DNA of 64,000 bases from NCBI RefSeq assembly GCF_019973735.1, contig NZ_AP024463.1, forward strand, positions 1,240,001 through 1,304,000, written 5' to 3'. Below the pieces are notes generated by a model. It was not told the origin of the DNA and ran no database searches. It saw only the letters and a program-made list of their open reading frames with translations. How positions within the stretch are numbered: position 1 is the first letter of the stretch; the number at the start of each line of letters is the position of its first letter. Origin of the DNA: Arachnia rubra. GTDB taxonomy: Bacteria; Actinomycetota; Actinomycetes; Propionibacteriales; Propionibacteriaceae. This document shows positions 1 through 11,309 of this stretch, in pieces. The translations under genes and the position numbers were made by a program.

Positions 1-126
1 TTTTCTTCAGGGCGGGGGCACGTTGTTGGGTTTTGAGGGGTCGATGCTGTAGTGCTGGCTTCTTGAGGTGTGTTTCTTGAGAACTTTATAGTGGATGCGA
101 GCATCTTTGTAGAATTTGTGTTGTGT
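1..126 (+). other. 3' part of the 16S-23S internal transcribed spacer
   Basis: This is the non-coding stretch directly before the 23S gene, so the window opens inside an rRNA operon and the 16S gene should lie off the left edge. Bases 67-99 are almost fully complementary to 3264-3297 behind the 23S gene, and bases near 117-130 pair with the sequence just after the 23S 3' end. Such arms form the processing stem cut by RNase III in rRNA precursors. No tRNA is visible in this part of the spacer. Confidence 0.8.
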
Positions 127-3236
<3,110 letters not shown>

Positions 3237-3263
3237 AACACACACCCACAACTGTGCACTAAC

Positions 3264-3297
3264 CGCATCCACTATAAGGTATCCCAAGAAACACACC
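3264..3297 (+). other. 3' arm of the 23S precursor processing stem
   Basis: This stretch is close to the reverse complement of 67-99, on the far side of the 23S gene. The match covers more than 30 bases with a few mismatches in the middle. Pairing would bring both ends of the 23S together in the precursor, as in the RNase III stems of other bacteria. Confidence 0.7.
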
Positions 3298-3355
3298 ACC
3301 CCCAACCCAAAAAGGCAGGGGGGCTACAACTTCACACTATAGACTTGGTTGCCGG

Positions 3356-3477
3356 TTTGTGACGGTGGTCATAGCGAACAGGGAAACACCCGGACCCATC
3401 CCGAACCCGGAAGTTAAGCCTTTCAGCGCTGATGGTACTGCACACGCCAGTGTGTGGGAGAGTAAGACACCGCCGAA
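3356..3477 (+). rRNA. rrf: 5S ribosomal RNA
   Basis: The sequence has the 5S core: GGTGGTCATAGCG at the 5' side, then ACACCCGGACCCATCCCGAAC, and a 3' strand with CACCGCCGAAC that pairs with CGGTG near the 5' end. It sits about 120 bases after the 23S gene, as expected, and is followed by a strong terminator. The ends are approximate. Confidence 0.93.
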
Positions 3478-3490
3478 CAACCACAAAACA

Positions 3491-3532
3491 TGTTCCCCTG
3501 CACTGATCACAGTGCAGGGGAACAATCATTTT
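3491..3532 (+). terminator. Rho-independent terminator of the rRNA operon
   Basis: A perfect 15-bp stem (3491-3505 with 3510-3524) closes on a 4-base loop and is followed by ATCATTTT. It lies directly behind the 5S gene and ends the operon. Confidence 0.92.
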
Positions 3533-3550
3533 CGCCACTCTCCCTGCCAG

Positions 3551-3574
3551 CTGTACTCCACGTATGGAGTACAG
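3551..3574. promoter_or_regulatory. Perfect inverted repeat, possible operator
   Basis: Two 10-base arms (CTGTACTCCA and TGGAGTACAG) flank a CGTA spacer. There is no T-run, so it is not a standard terminator. It lies between the rRNA terminator and the TPR gene, about 130 bases before the latter's start, and could bind a dimeric regulator. Function unknown. Confidence 0.4.
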
Positions 3575-3704
3575 TCACCAAGCTGTGCCGCCTTCCCCGT
3601 GATCGCGCCGATATACGAGATCCCAGCCGCCCGCTTCCTGACCAAGACTCGTGAAGACCGGGTTGAAGTTGGGTTCTTGGCGTTGCTTTGGGAGAATTAC
3701 AGCT

Positions 3705-5099
3705 ATGGCTTTTGATGGAAAGCCCCCGGGGAGGGGTGCTCAGGATCGCGGTCATGGCCAGGGCCGCGGCGATCGTGACCGGCACGGCCGTGCCAGTTCG
3801 AGGGATCGCACCAAAGGGGGAAAAAGAGACGGGCAAAAACCCCGCGACCGTGACCAGGCGCCGTGGCATCAGGGCGGTGGGCATGGCCGCAGCCTCAATC
3901 CTCGTCGCCGAGAGAAGTCCTGGGGAGAGAAAGGCCAGTCCCGTGACGAGCGGAGGCAACAACGCTTCACATCACGCGGGGGAGAAGAAGACCGCAGCTC
4001 GCGTGGGCAGCGTGAGCCTCGGAAGTTCCAAGGATCCCAGCGTGAGTTCCGTGGACAGGACACAAAGGGCCGCCGGAGGGAGCCTGAGGAACGACGTGTG
4101 CCGAAACCCGGCACCGCGCGGGCGCACGATGGACCCTCCGTGCCCAAGGACTTCGATGAGTCCTCGCTTCCTGTGAACGTCCGGGCTGAGTTGAAGAGCC
4201 TGCCCAAGGATCTGGCGGCCACGGTGGGGGGGCATATTCTCGCGGCCGGTGAGCTGCTGGACGTCGACCCGGAACTGGCGCACCGGCATGCGGAGGCCGC
4301 CAAACGACGTGCCGGGCGCCTGCCAGTCGTGCGGGAGGCTGCTGCTGAGGCGGCCTATGTCTCTGGGCACTACGACATCGCCCTGCGCGAGTTCCGGGCC
4401 ATCAGGCGGATGAGCGGAGGCGATGAGCTTCTTCCCGTGCTCGCTGACTGTGAACGCGCCCTGGGAAGGCATCGCGAGGCACTCGAGCTGTTGGCAACCC
4501 TGGACCCGCGTACGAAGAAACTTGGGCTCCGTATCGAGTGCATTCTCGTGGAGGCGGGGATTCGCGCTGACCTCGGGCAGCGTGGGGAGGCATTACGTCT
4601 GCTCAAGTCTGCGATCTCGCACCGGATCGGCCCGAGGCCGGCTCAGGCTCGTCTCCACTACGCTTACGCTGACCTGCTTGAGGCTGAGGGGCGGAGTGAC
4701 GCCGCACGGGAGTGGTTTGAATCAGCCGCCAGTCTGGATCTGGACGGGCGGCTTGACGCCACGGATCGGATTGCTGCTCTTGACGGTATCACCCTGCCCG
4801 AGGACTTTGAGACGGAAGATCCTGCGGAGAAGACCGATCCAGAAGACGAGATGGAAACCCAGGTGATCGACGTGACGGCCCCGCCAGCAGGCGCGGTGGT
4901 GAAACGAGTGGCTCCCGGGGGACGCCAAGACGAGGCGGAGGAAGAGGGCGCGCCGCATCGCACACCGGCGGCGGATGACGCAGCTGGCACGGTGCCTGCA
5001 CGCCGAGAGTCAGCCGTCCCCTATCAGCGTGATCTTCTGATCAGCCCGGAGGAGGAGATCGCTGAGATCCTCTCCGAGATCGATGGGGATGGTAGATGA
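3705..5099 (+). CDS. Arg/Gly-rich N-terminus with TPR-like domain, unknown function
   Basis: A 464-residue protein. Residues 1 to about 130 are disordered and very rich in Arg, Gly, Asp and Gln with many RG/RD pairs. About residues 150-350 form paired helices resembling tetratricopeptide repeats, followed by an acidic tail. ATG at 3705 is chosen over an upstream in-frame GTG at 3651 because GGAGAA lies 9 bases before it. It overlaps the next gene by 4 bases. The gene takes the place of the TPR gene Rv1691 ahead of the same block in M. tuberculosis. The basic N-terminus may bind RNA (inference). No catalytic motif is visible. Confidence 0.75.
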   Translation: MAFDGKPPGRGAQDRGHGQGRGDRDRHGRASSRDRTKGGKRDGQKPRDRDQAPWHQGGGHGRSLNPRRREKSWGEKGQSRDERRQQRFTSRGGEEDRSSRGQREPRKFQGSQREFRGQDTKGRRREPEERRVPKPGTARAHDGPSVPKDFDESSLPVNVRAELKSLPKDLAATVGGHILAAGELLDVDPELAHRHAEAAKRRAGRLPVVREAAAEAAYVSGHYDIALREFRAIRRMSGGDELLPVLADCERALGRHREALELLATLDPRTKKLGLRIECILVEAGIRADLGQRGEALRLLKSAISHRIGPRPAQARLHYAYADLLEAEGRSDAAREWFESAASLDLDGRLDATDRIAALDGITLPEDFETEDPAEKTDPEDEMETQVIDVTAPPAGAVVKRVAPGGRQDEAEEEGAPHRTPAADDAAGTVPARRESAVPYQRDLLISPEEEIAEILSEIDGDGR

Positions 5100-6085
5100 G
5101 TACGCTCGTATCGGGTTATGACGCCGCCCTGTTCGATCTTGACGGCGTGATCTACCTCGGGCCAGACGCCATCGACGGAGTTCCGGAGGCGCTGGCTGAC
5201 CTGCGCGCCGGGGGGACTAGGCTCGGGTTCGTCACTAATAACGCCGCACGTACTCCGGCTGCTGTGGCCGAGCATCTCCGTGATCTCGGCATTGACGCCA
5301 GTGACTCGGACGTCGTCAACTCAACCCAGGCCACGGTACGCATGCTCCAGGGGAAGCTCCCCGAGGGAGCGAAGGTGCTCGTAGTGGGAACGGACGCCCT
5401 TGCCACCCAGCTTGCCGAGGGAGGCTTTGTCCCAGTATCGGCACTTGATGAGGAGCCTGTCGCCGTCATCCAGGGCTACCATCCACAGCTTCCCTGGAGC
5501 CTCTTGGAGCTCGGGGCCATAGCAGTTCAGAGGGGGGCGGCGTGGTTTGCCACCAACCCTGACCAGACCCGCCCCACCGAACGCGGCATCCTGCCGGGTT
5601 GTGGTGGGCAGGTTGACCTGATCGCGGACTGCGTCGGGCACCGACCCCCGATGGCGGGCAAACCTTTCCGGCCACTCTTCGACGAGACCCTGCTGCGGCT
5701 TGGCGCCACACATCCGGTTTTCGTTGGGGACCGGATCGACACAGACATCATCGGTGCTGGAAACGCCGGCATGGATTCCCTCTTCGTGTTCACGGGGGCG
5801 CACGGCAAGTACGACCTCGCGGCGGCTGAGCCCATCGGCCGGCCGACCCACATCGGCTATGACGTCTCGGCCCTGCTAGCCCCGGTCCGTGAGGTGGAGA
5901 CCGTCGGGAATGGCTTCCGCTGTGCTGGGGCGGAGGCCTGGATGGTTGACGGCAGGGCGGTTGCCGATGCGGTCCCGCAGGACATTGATGGGCAGCTGGA
6001 CCTGTTGTGGTGCGTGCTGCATGCCGTGTGGCGGTTCCAAGCTGACGGCAAGGACCTGTTGGCCCGGCTGGACCGGTTGCGATGA
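5096..6085 (+). CDS. HAD-IIA family phosphatase (glycerol-3-phosphate phosphatase-like)
   Basis: A 329-residue cytoplasmic HAD hydrolase. The nucleophile motif DLDGV (D14, D16) is at the N-terminus, motif II is FVTNN, and the C-terminal metal loop is VGDRIDTDIIGA, all typical of the NagD-like IIA subfamily with a C2 cap between motifs II and III. The syntenic M. tuberculosis gene Rv1692 is a glycerol-3-phosphate phosphatase that recycles lipid glycerol, so the same reaction is likely but not proven. It overlaps both neighbours by 4 bases, which implies translational coupling. Confidence 0.88.
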   Translation: MSTLVSGYDAALFDLDGVIYLGPDAIDGVPEALADLRAGGTRLGFVTNNAARTPAAVAEHLRDLGIDASDSDVVNSTQATVRMLQGKLPEGAKVLVVGTDALATQLAEGGFVPVSALDEEPVAVIQGYHPQLPWSLLELGAIAVQRGAAWFATNPDQTRPTERGILPGCGGQVDLIADCVGHRPPMAGKPFRPLFDETLLRLGATHPVFVGDRIDTDIIGAGNAGMDSLFVFTGAHGKYDLAAAEPIGRPTHIGYDVSALLAPVREVETVGNGFRCAGAEAWMVDGRAVADAVPQDIDGQLDLLWCVLHAVWRFQADGKDLLARLDRLR

Positions 6086-6309
6086 CTGCCCCCACTCCCC
6101 GCAGCGCCGCCCCTGGTGAGGTGCAGCGCCTCCAGGCGATCAACGAGGCCATGAGGAGGCTTGACGAGGTGGGAGAGCTTTCCGCCGATGAGGCACTCGC
6201 CCACTTGGAGGAAGTGCATCAGGTCCTGGCTGAGGCCCTGAACCCCGGGGCGGCCTCCCAGGGCCACGCTGGCTCGGAGGGCCACGCTGGCTCGGAAAAC
6301 CCACAGTGA
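6082..6309 (+). CDS. Small conserved protein between HAD phosphatase and tlyA
   Basis: A 75-residue protein, helical in its first 50 residues (GEVQRLQAINEAMRRLDE...). It has a Gly/Ala/Ser tail made of a perfect 18-base tandem repeat at 6262-6297 (one mismatch at the end), which gives GHAGSE twice. It sits where M. tuberculosis has the short gene Rv1693. It overlaps the previous gene by 4 bases and tlyA by 4 bases. The function is unknown. Confidence 0.75.
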   Translation: MTAPTPRSAAPGEVQRLQAINEAMRRLDEVGELSADEALAHLEEVHQVLAEALNPGAASQGHAGSEGHAGSENPQ

Positions 6310-7043
6310 GGCTGGATCAGGCACTTGTCGCCCGCGGACTGGCGCGTTCGCGTACGCAGGCCGCCCGGCTGATCGCAGAGGGCAGGGTCCTGGTGGCCGG
6401 GGACGTGGCCCAGAAACCAGCGCTGGCTGTGACTGATGACACACAGATCATCGCCGAACCTGAGAAATGGGTCTCCCGGGCTGCCTACAAGCTGCTGGGA
6501 GCCCTGGAGGCATCCGGAACCCGGTTGCAGGGCCGTATCCTTGATGCCGGGGCATCGACGGGAGGGTTTACCCAGGTTGCGCTGGAAAGTGGCGCTGAGC
6601 TGGTCTACGCCGTGGACGTCGGGCACCGGCAGCTGGCCGGCCTGGTACGCGCCGATCCGCGCGTCCGGGTGCGGGAAGGCCTCAATCTGCGAGAGATCAC
6701 CCTGCAGGACCTGGACGGGCAGCCGGTCGATGCCATCGTTGGAGACGTCTCGTTCATTTCGCTGAGGCTTCTGCTGCCCTCGCTGCTGGATGTCCTACAA
6801 GAGGATGGGGTTGCCCTGCTGCTGGTGAAGCCACAGTTCGAGGTGGGGAGGCGACGACTCGGAACCGGAGGGGTGGTAAACGATCCGCGGCTGCGCGAGG
6901 AGGCGGTGGATGCTGTTACCGCGGTTGCTGCCAGCCTGGGCTGGGAGTGCGACTGGCGTGCCCCGAGCCTGCTGCGTGGTGCCAGTGGAAACCAGGAGTT
7001 CTTCATTCGATTGTGCGCTGCTCGGAGCGCTGATTACCCTTGA
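6306..7043 (+). CDS. tlyA: TlyA-type rRNA 2'-O-methyltransferase
   Basis: A 245-residue enzyme. Residues 1-60 form an S4 RNA-binding domain (MRLDQALVARGLARSRTQA). From residue 60 on it is an FtsJ-like SAM methyltransferase with motif I DAGASTGGF at 80-88 and the D-V-S-F-I-S block that follows. TlyA methylates 16S C1409 and 23S C1920 and gives sensitivity to capreomycin. It starts with GTG inside the stop of the gene before it and lies directly ahead of nadK and recN, the usual actinobacterial order. Confidence 0.95.
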   Translation: MRLDQALVARGLARSRTQAARLIAEGRVLVAGDVAQKPALAVTDDTQIIAEPEKWVSRAAYKLLGALEASGTRLQGRILDAGASTGGFTQVALESGAELVYAVDVGHRQLAGLVRADPRVRVREGLNLREITLQDLDGQPVDAIVGDVSFISLRLLLPSLLDVLQEDGVALLLVKPQFEVGRRRLGTGGVVNDPRLREEAVDAVTAVAASLGWECDWRAPSLLRGASGNQEFFIRLCAARSADYP

Positions 7044-7945
7044 TGACCGTGGAGACCCGTGCTGTTGCCGTGCTGTTGCATCCTGAGCGCCCGGAGGCGC
7101 TGGAGGCAGCCGTTGCCTTCATGAGGCAGATGCCTGGCTTCCGGTTTCTGAGTTTTCCCGACGATGTCAGCCGACTGGCCGATTTTGTTCCCGATGCGGA
7201 TCTAGCACCCATCGGTACCAATCCCGTTGAGCTGGCCGTGGTCTTCGGCGGTGACGGCACTTTGCTGCGGGCAGCGGAATGGGCTCAGCCCCTTGAGGTC
7301 CCGCTGCTGGGAGTCAACCTAGGGCATGTCGGTTTTCTCGCCGAACTCGAGACCTCGGACCTGACCTCCCTGCCGCAGGCGGTTATCGAGGGCCGCTATG
7401 AAATCGAGCGGCGCTTGGTGCTGCAAGTCGAAGTGTCTGACGCGTCCGAGCAGCTTCTGTGGTCGTCATTCGCGATCAACGAGGTATCCCTGGAGAAGCT
7501 GATGCGAGAGAAGATGCTCAACGTTCTCGTGCATGTTGACGCCCATCCTCTTTCCCGCTGGGGGTGCGACGGGGTACTGGTGGCCACCCCGACCGGTTCC
7601 ACAGCCTATGCGTTTTCAGGCGGCGGGCCCGTCGTCTGGCCCGAGGTGCAGGCGATGCTTATAGTGCCGCTGTCAGCGCATGCCCTGTTCAACCGGCCGA
7701 TGGTCCTTGCCCCCACATCCCATGTGTCCCTGGAGCTGGGGGGACCTGTCCCACAGGGCATCATCTGGTGCGACGGGCGGCGTAGCGTCGATGTGGGCCC
7801 GGGGATGCGCATTGCGGTGAGAGCAAGCGAACACCCGATGCTTCTGGCGCGACTGTCCGAGCAGCCCTTCACCACGCGGCTGGTGCGCAAATTCGAGCTG
7901 CCGGTTGACGGCTGGCGGCGTTCCCCCCGGGGTGAGGCATGCTGA
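7043..7945 (+). CDS. nadK: NAD kinase
   Basis: A 300-residue enzyme that phosphorylates NAD to NADP. The GGDGT motif is at 69-73, followed by NLGHVGFLAE and the PTGSTAYAFSGGGP block that binds NAD. ATG at 7043 overlaps the tlyA stop by one base; a TTG one codon earlier is less likely. The C-terminus runs 7 bases into recN. The length fits the family. Confidence 0.96.
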   Translation: MTVETRAVAVLLHPERPEALEAAVAFMRQMPGFRFLSFPDDVSRLADFVPDADLAPIGTNPVELAVVFGGDGTLLRAAEWAQPLEVPLLGVNLGHVGFLAELETSDLTSLPQAVIEGRYEIERRLVLQVEVSDASEQLLWSSFAINEVSLEKLMREKMLNVLVHVDAHPLSRWGCDGVLVATPTGSTAYAFSGGGPVVWPEVQAMLIVPLSAHALFNRPMVLAPTSHVSLELGGPVPQGIIWCDGRRSVDVGPGMRIAVRASEHPMLLARLSEQPFTTRLVRKFELPVDGWRRSPRGEAC

Positions 7946-9615
7946 CAGAGCTTCGCCTGAAATCGCTCGGAGTGGTGGAGGACGCCACCCTCCCGCTGGG
8001 TCCCGGCCTCACCGCTCTCACAGGTGAGACGGGTGCGGGCAAGACGATGATCGTCGCCGGGCTTGGCCTGTTGCTGGGTGCCCGGGCTGATGCCTCCCTG
8101 GTGAGGAAGGGCCAGGACAAGGCAGTCGTGCAGGGGCGCTGGGAAGTCGATGATGCCATCGCTGAAGCGGTCGAGGATCTCGGCGGCGATCTCGATGACG
8201 GGGTGGAGCTCGTCACTCTTCGCCAGATCTCTGCCCAGGGGCGTTCCCGCGCGCTGGTGGGCGGCGCGCAGGTCCCGGTCTCTGCCGTGGCCAGTCTGCT
8301 GGATGAGATCGCGACAATCCACGGTCAGTCTGAGCAGACACGGCTTTCCACACCGGAGCGGCAACGAGAGCTGCTGGACACCTTCGCGGCCCCGGCTGCG
8401 CTGAACGACTACCGCCGGGATTTCGCAGAACATCGTCACATCACCGAGGAACTCGCCAGACTTGAGACAGAGGCGTTGAGCCGCACCCGGGAGGCCGAGG
8501 TCCTCCGGTTTGGCCTGGACGAGATCGCCGCCGTGAATCCTCAGAAGGGGGAAGACGAGGCTCTGGCGGCAGAAGCGGTGCGCTTGGCTGATGCTGATGA
8601 CCTGAAAGCCTTGGCTGTCAGCGCCCAAGTGGCGCTGAGCGGCGCAGAGGAAGACCTGGATGCCCCCAGCGTCCTGGGACTGGCCGGCTCCACCCGCAAG
8701 GCCCTCGACTCTCTCGCAGAACGGGATCCGAGCGCCTCCGAGCTGGCGCGGCGCCTCACAGAGGTCAACTATCTGCTGGTAGATCTCGCTCAGGATGTCG
8801 CCAGTCACGCCGCAGATCTTGTCGCTGATCCCCTGCGCCTGGCAACTGTGGCAGACCGGCGTGGTGAACTGGCAACGCTGACCCGCAAGTACGGCAACAA
8901 TGTCGCTGAGGTGCTCGAGTGGGCGAGACAGGCCACCGAGAGGCTGGCTGAGCTTGAGGGGGCGGATGAGCGGATCGAAGAATTACGGGAGCGCGCGGCG
9001 ATCCTGGAAGAGGCACTTGAGACTGCCGCGTCTGCGATCACCCGGGATCGCAGGGAAGCCGCGGGCAGGCTGGCAGAGCTCGCAGCTACCGAGCTGAAGG
9101 CTTTGGCCATGCCGCATGCCCGGCTCGAGTTCGCGGTGACGCAGGCCTCGCCCGGTCCTCACGGCGCCGACCGGATCGAGCTGGTGTTCGCCGCCAATCC
9201 AGGGTCAGCTCCAGGCCCCCTCGGGAGAGTCGCCTCTGGTGGTGAGCTGTCCCGGGTCCGGCTGGCCTTGGAGGTGGTCCTTGCGGGTAAATCAGCCGGG
9301 CGCACTTTTGTCTTTGACGAGGTGGATGCCGGTGTCGGTGGTGCCGTCGGCCTGGAAATCGGGCGCAGACTCAAACGGCTCGCCGCAGGAGGCCAGGTGA
9401 TCGTGGTCACGCATCTTGCGCAGGTGGCGGCTTTCGCCGACCAGCATTTCGTGATCGCGAAATCCAGCGATGGGCAAGTCACCACGTCCGATGTCACGCT
9501 CCTTGATGAGCAGGAACGCGCTGCGGAACTGGCGCGCATGATGAGTGGCAGTGGAGAATCGGACGCGGGTTTGAGACATGCGGAGGAGCTGCTCAAGAGC
9601 GCACAGAACGGCTAG
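7939..9615 (+). CDS. recN: DNA repair protein RecN
   Basis: A 558-residue SMC-like ATPase that acts early at double-strand breaks and helps RecA. Walker A GETGAGKT is at 29-36, a long coiled-coil middle covers about 160-360, and the C-terminal signature ASGGELSR is followed by Walker B FVFDEVDAGVGG and the H-loop VTHLAQ. It starts inside nadK. No SOS box is visible within the operon before it, so any damage control would have to act at an upstream promoter. Confidence 0.96.
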   Translation: MLTELRLKSLGVVEDATLPLGPGLTALTGETGAGKTMIVAGLGLLLGARADASLVRKGQDKAVVQGRWEVDDAIAEAVEDLGGDLDDGVELVTLRQISAQGRSRALVGGAQVPVSAVASLLDEIATIHGQSEQTRLSTPERQRELLDTFAAPAALNDYRRDFAEHRHITEELARLETEALSRTREAEVLRFGLDEIAAVNPQKGEDEALAAEAVRLADADDLKALAVSAQVALSGAEEDLDAPSVLGLAGSTRKALDSLAERDPSASELARRLTEVNYLLVDLAQDVASHAADLVADPLRLATVADRRGELATLTRKYGNNVAEVLEWARQATERLAELEGADERIEELRERAAILEEALETAASAITRDRREAAGRLAELAATELKALAMPHARLEFAVTQASPGPHGADRIELVFAANPGSAPGPLGRVASGGELSRVRLALEVVLAGKSAGRTFVFDEVDAGVGGAVGLEIGRRLKRLAAGGQVIVVTHLAQVAAFADQHFVIAKSSDGQVTTSDVTLLDEQERAAELARMMSGSGESDAGLRHAEELLKSAQNG

Positions 9616-9626
9616 GCTCTCCCGGT

Positions 9627-10199
9627 ATGAGCCGTGCATTGATCGTCGTAGACGTGCAACGTGACTTCTGCGAAGGCGGGTCCCTCGCAGTGCTGGGAGG
9701 AGCGGCAGTGGCCGCGGCGGTGAACCGTGTCCTCGCGGGGAACCATGGTTACGACCTGGTGGTAGCGACTCGTGACCATCACGTTGATCCGGGGTCTCAC
9801 TTCAGCGATGAACCCGACTTCCAAGATTCCTGGCCACCGCACTGCATCGCAGGCACGGCGGGGGCGGGTCAGCACCCCGGGCTGCATTTCACCGGATGGG
9901 ACGGCCTCTTCCTGAAGGGGCAGCACAAGGCCGCCTACTCCGGTTTTGAGGGGACCGATGAGGCCACAGGCGAGCTCCTGGCTGAGTTTCTCCACAATCG
10001 CGGCGTCACTGAGGTTGATGTCTGTGGCATAGCCGCCGACTACTGCGTTGACGCGACGGCTCGCGATGCCGCTTCCGCGGGTTTCGCGACCACGGTGCTG
10101 ACTGATCTGACCGCTGCGGTGCATCCCGAATCCATGCTCCGGTTGAGACGGCAATGGGCTGATGCGGGGTTGCAGACACGTGACACCGGCGGAGCCTAA
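9627..10199 (+). CDS. pncA: Nicotinamidase (isochorismatase fold)
   Basis: A 190-residue enzyme that turns nicotinamide into nicotinic acid for NAD salvage. The triad is complete (D9, K97, C140) and so is the metal site (D50, H52, H58, H72). The N-terminus ALIVVDVQRDFCEGGSLAV closely resembles mycobacterial PncA, the enzyme that activates pyrazinamide. TAGGCT at 9613-9618, overlapping the recN stop codon, ends 8 bases before the ATG and could be the -10 box of a leaderless transcript. It lies near nadK, another NAD gene. Confidence 0.93.
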   Translation: MSRALIVVDVQRDFCEGGSLAVLGGAAVAAAVNRVLAGNHGYDLVVATRDHHVDPGSHFSDEPDFQDSWPPHCIAGTAGAGQHPGLHFTGWDGLFLKGQHKAAYSGFEGTDEATGELLAEFLHNRGVTEVDVCGIAADYCVDATARDAASAGFATTVLTDLTAAVHPESMLRLRRQWADAGLQTRDTGGA

Positions 10200-10215
10200 C
10201 TTTCCTCCAGCTGAT

Positions 10216-10245
10216 TTGTCGCGCATGCCGACTTTCGGCTAGTGT
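10216..10245 (+). promoter_or_regulatory. Promoter for secreted protein A
   Basis: TTGTCG at 10216-10221 and TAGTGT at 10240-10245 are 18 bases apart and lie about 50 bases before the ATG at 10294. They fit a housekeeping sigma promoter. Confidence 0.5.
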
Positions 10246-10293
10246 CCGCCCTCGTAGGGCGCCATGGTGAGCGCACCTGGGAGAGGAACAGAC

Positions 10294-11208
10294 ATGAGGA
10301 AGCATGCCCTGACGGGTGTTGCTGCCCTGGCCATCGGCTTGGGTTTTTTCACAGCTCCTGCGGCGCAGGCCGACGGCTCCGCCAGCCTTGAGGTTTACGC
10401 CGTCGGCACTGCTCAGAACGGGGCGGCTCCGGTGTGGCTGGGAGGGCAGTGCAGCTCTGGTGCTTCCCGGGCGACGCTGCATTTCCTCGCTGGGGAATTT
10501 CCCGGGCTGGAGTTTGCGCATCCGGTTGAAGTCGCGAGCCCCTCGCCGGGGACACAATCGCCTGAGGTCCCCAGCGAAGCCGGGAATGACGATCCCGACA
10601 ACAAGGTGGACGTTACGCTGAATAGCGATGGCAGCTTTGAATACATCTATGACACATCCGGTGTGCAGCAGGTGATCGCCAATTGCATCTACCCAGATGG
10701 AAACGTGGCAAGCACCTCCACCGAGGTCAATGCGGACCTGCCCACTAAGCCGGCCCTGTCGGCGTCGAGCAATGAGCAGCAGGAGTTCTACCCTGGCGGG
10801 ACCATTGAGCTTTCGCTCAGGGGATTTGCGGCTGGTCAGAGTGCTGAGGCATATATGCACTCCAAGCCAATGTTTTTCTGGGATGGCAATACAGGTTCGG
10901 GGAATATCGACGTCCGGACAAAAATCCCCGAGAACGCCACACCTGGGAAACACCATCTCACGATCCGGGCACGGAACGGGCAGCGGGCCATTTTCGCCTT
11001 CCTGCTGAGGAACAAGCCCGCAGGTGATAGCGGAGGCTCCACTGCCGGGCCAGTCCAGCCCCGTGGTGATAAGCCCGCGCAGCAGCGGGAGGGACGGGAG
11101 AAGACAGTGGCCCACAAGCAGCAGGGGAAACAACAGAGCACGGGAGGACGCCAGGTGTCACAAAGGCTTCCAGCGGTGATGCCGAAGTTGCCCAAGACAG
11201 GGTTCTGA
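10294..11208 (+). CDS. Secreted protein A with terminal LPKTG motif
   Basis: A 304-residue exported protein. The signal peptide (about 1-26, cut after AQA) is followed by a domain with two cysteines (GGQC and ANC) that may form a disulfide. Next come an Ig-like domain (about 155-240, PGGTIELSLRGF then TPGKHHLTIRA) and a Gln/Lys/Arg-rich linker. It stops at LPKTGF, so the sorting motif is present but the membrane span and basic tail that normally follow are absent. ATG 10294 has GGGAGAGGA in front; an upstream ATG at 10264 lacks a clear ribosome site. It is a paralogue of the next gene. The function is unknown; a role at the cell surface is inferred. Confidence 0.75.
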   Translation: MRKHALTGVAALAIGLGFFTAPAAQADGSASLEVYAVGTAQNGAAPVWLGGQCSSGASRATLHFLAGEFPGLEFAHPVEVASPSPGTQSPEVPSEAGNDDPDNKVDVTLNSDGSFEYIYDTSGVQQVIANCIYPDGNVASTSTEVNADLPTKPALSASSNEQQEFYPGGTIELSLRGFAAGQSAEAYMHSKPMFFWDGNTGSGNIDVRTKIPENATPGKHHLTIRARNGQRAIFAFLLRNKPAGDSGGSTAGPVQPRGDKPAQQREGREKTVAHKQQGKQQSTGGRQVSQRLPAVMPKLPKTGF

Positions 11209-11309
11209 CGGACATGTGGCAGGGTCTCTACCTATCTTTGTGAACTGTCAGTGGTATAGCCTAACCCTTGGTGCGTGGCATTGGGCTACGCAGAACAGAG
11301 GGGAAGTAT

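Noticed and set aside
11245..11262. CTGTCAGTGG followed by TAGCCT before secreted protein B
   Set aside because: The gap to the -10 box is only about 3 bases, too short for the PafBC-type promoter; chance match.
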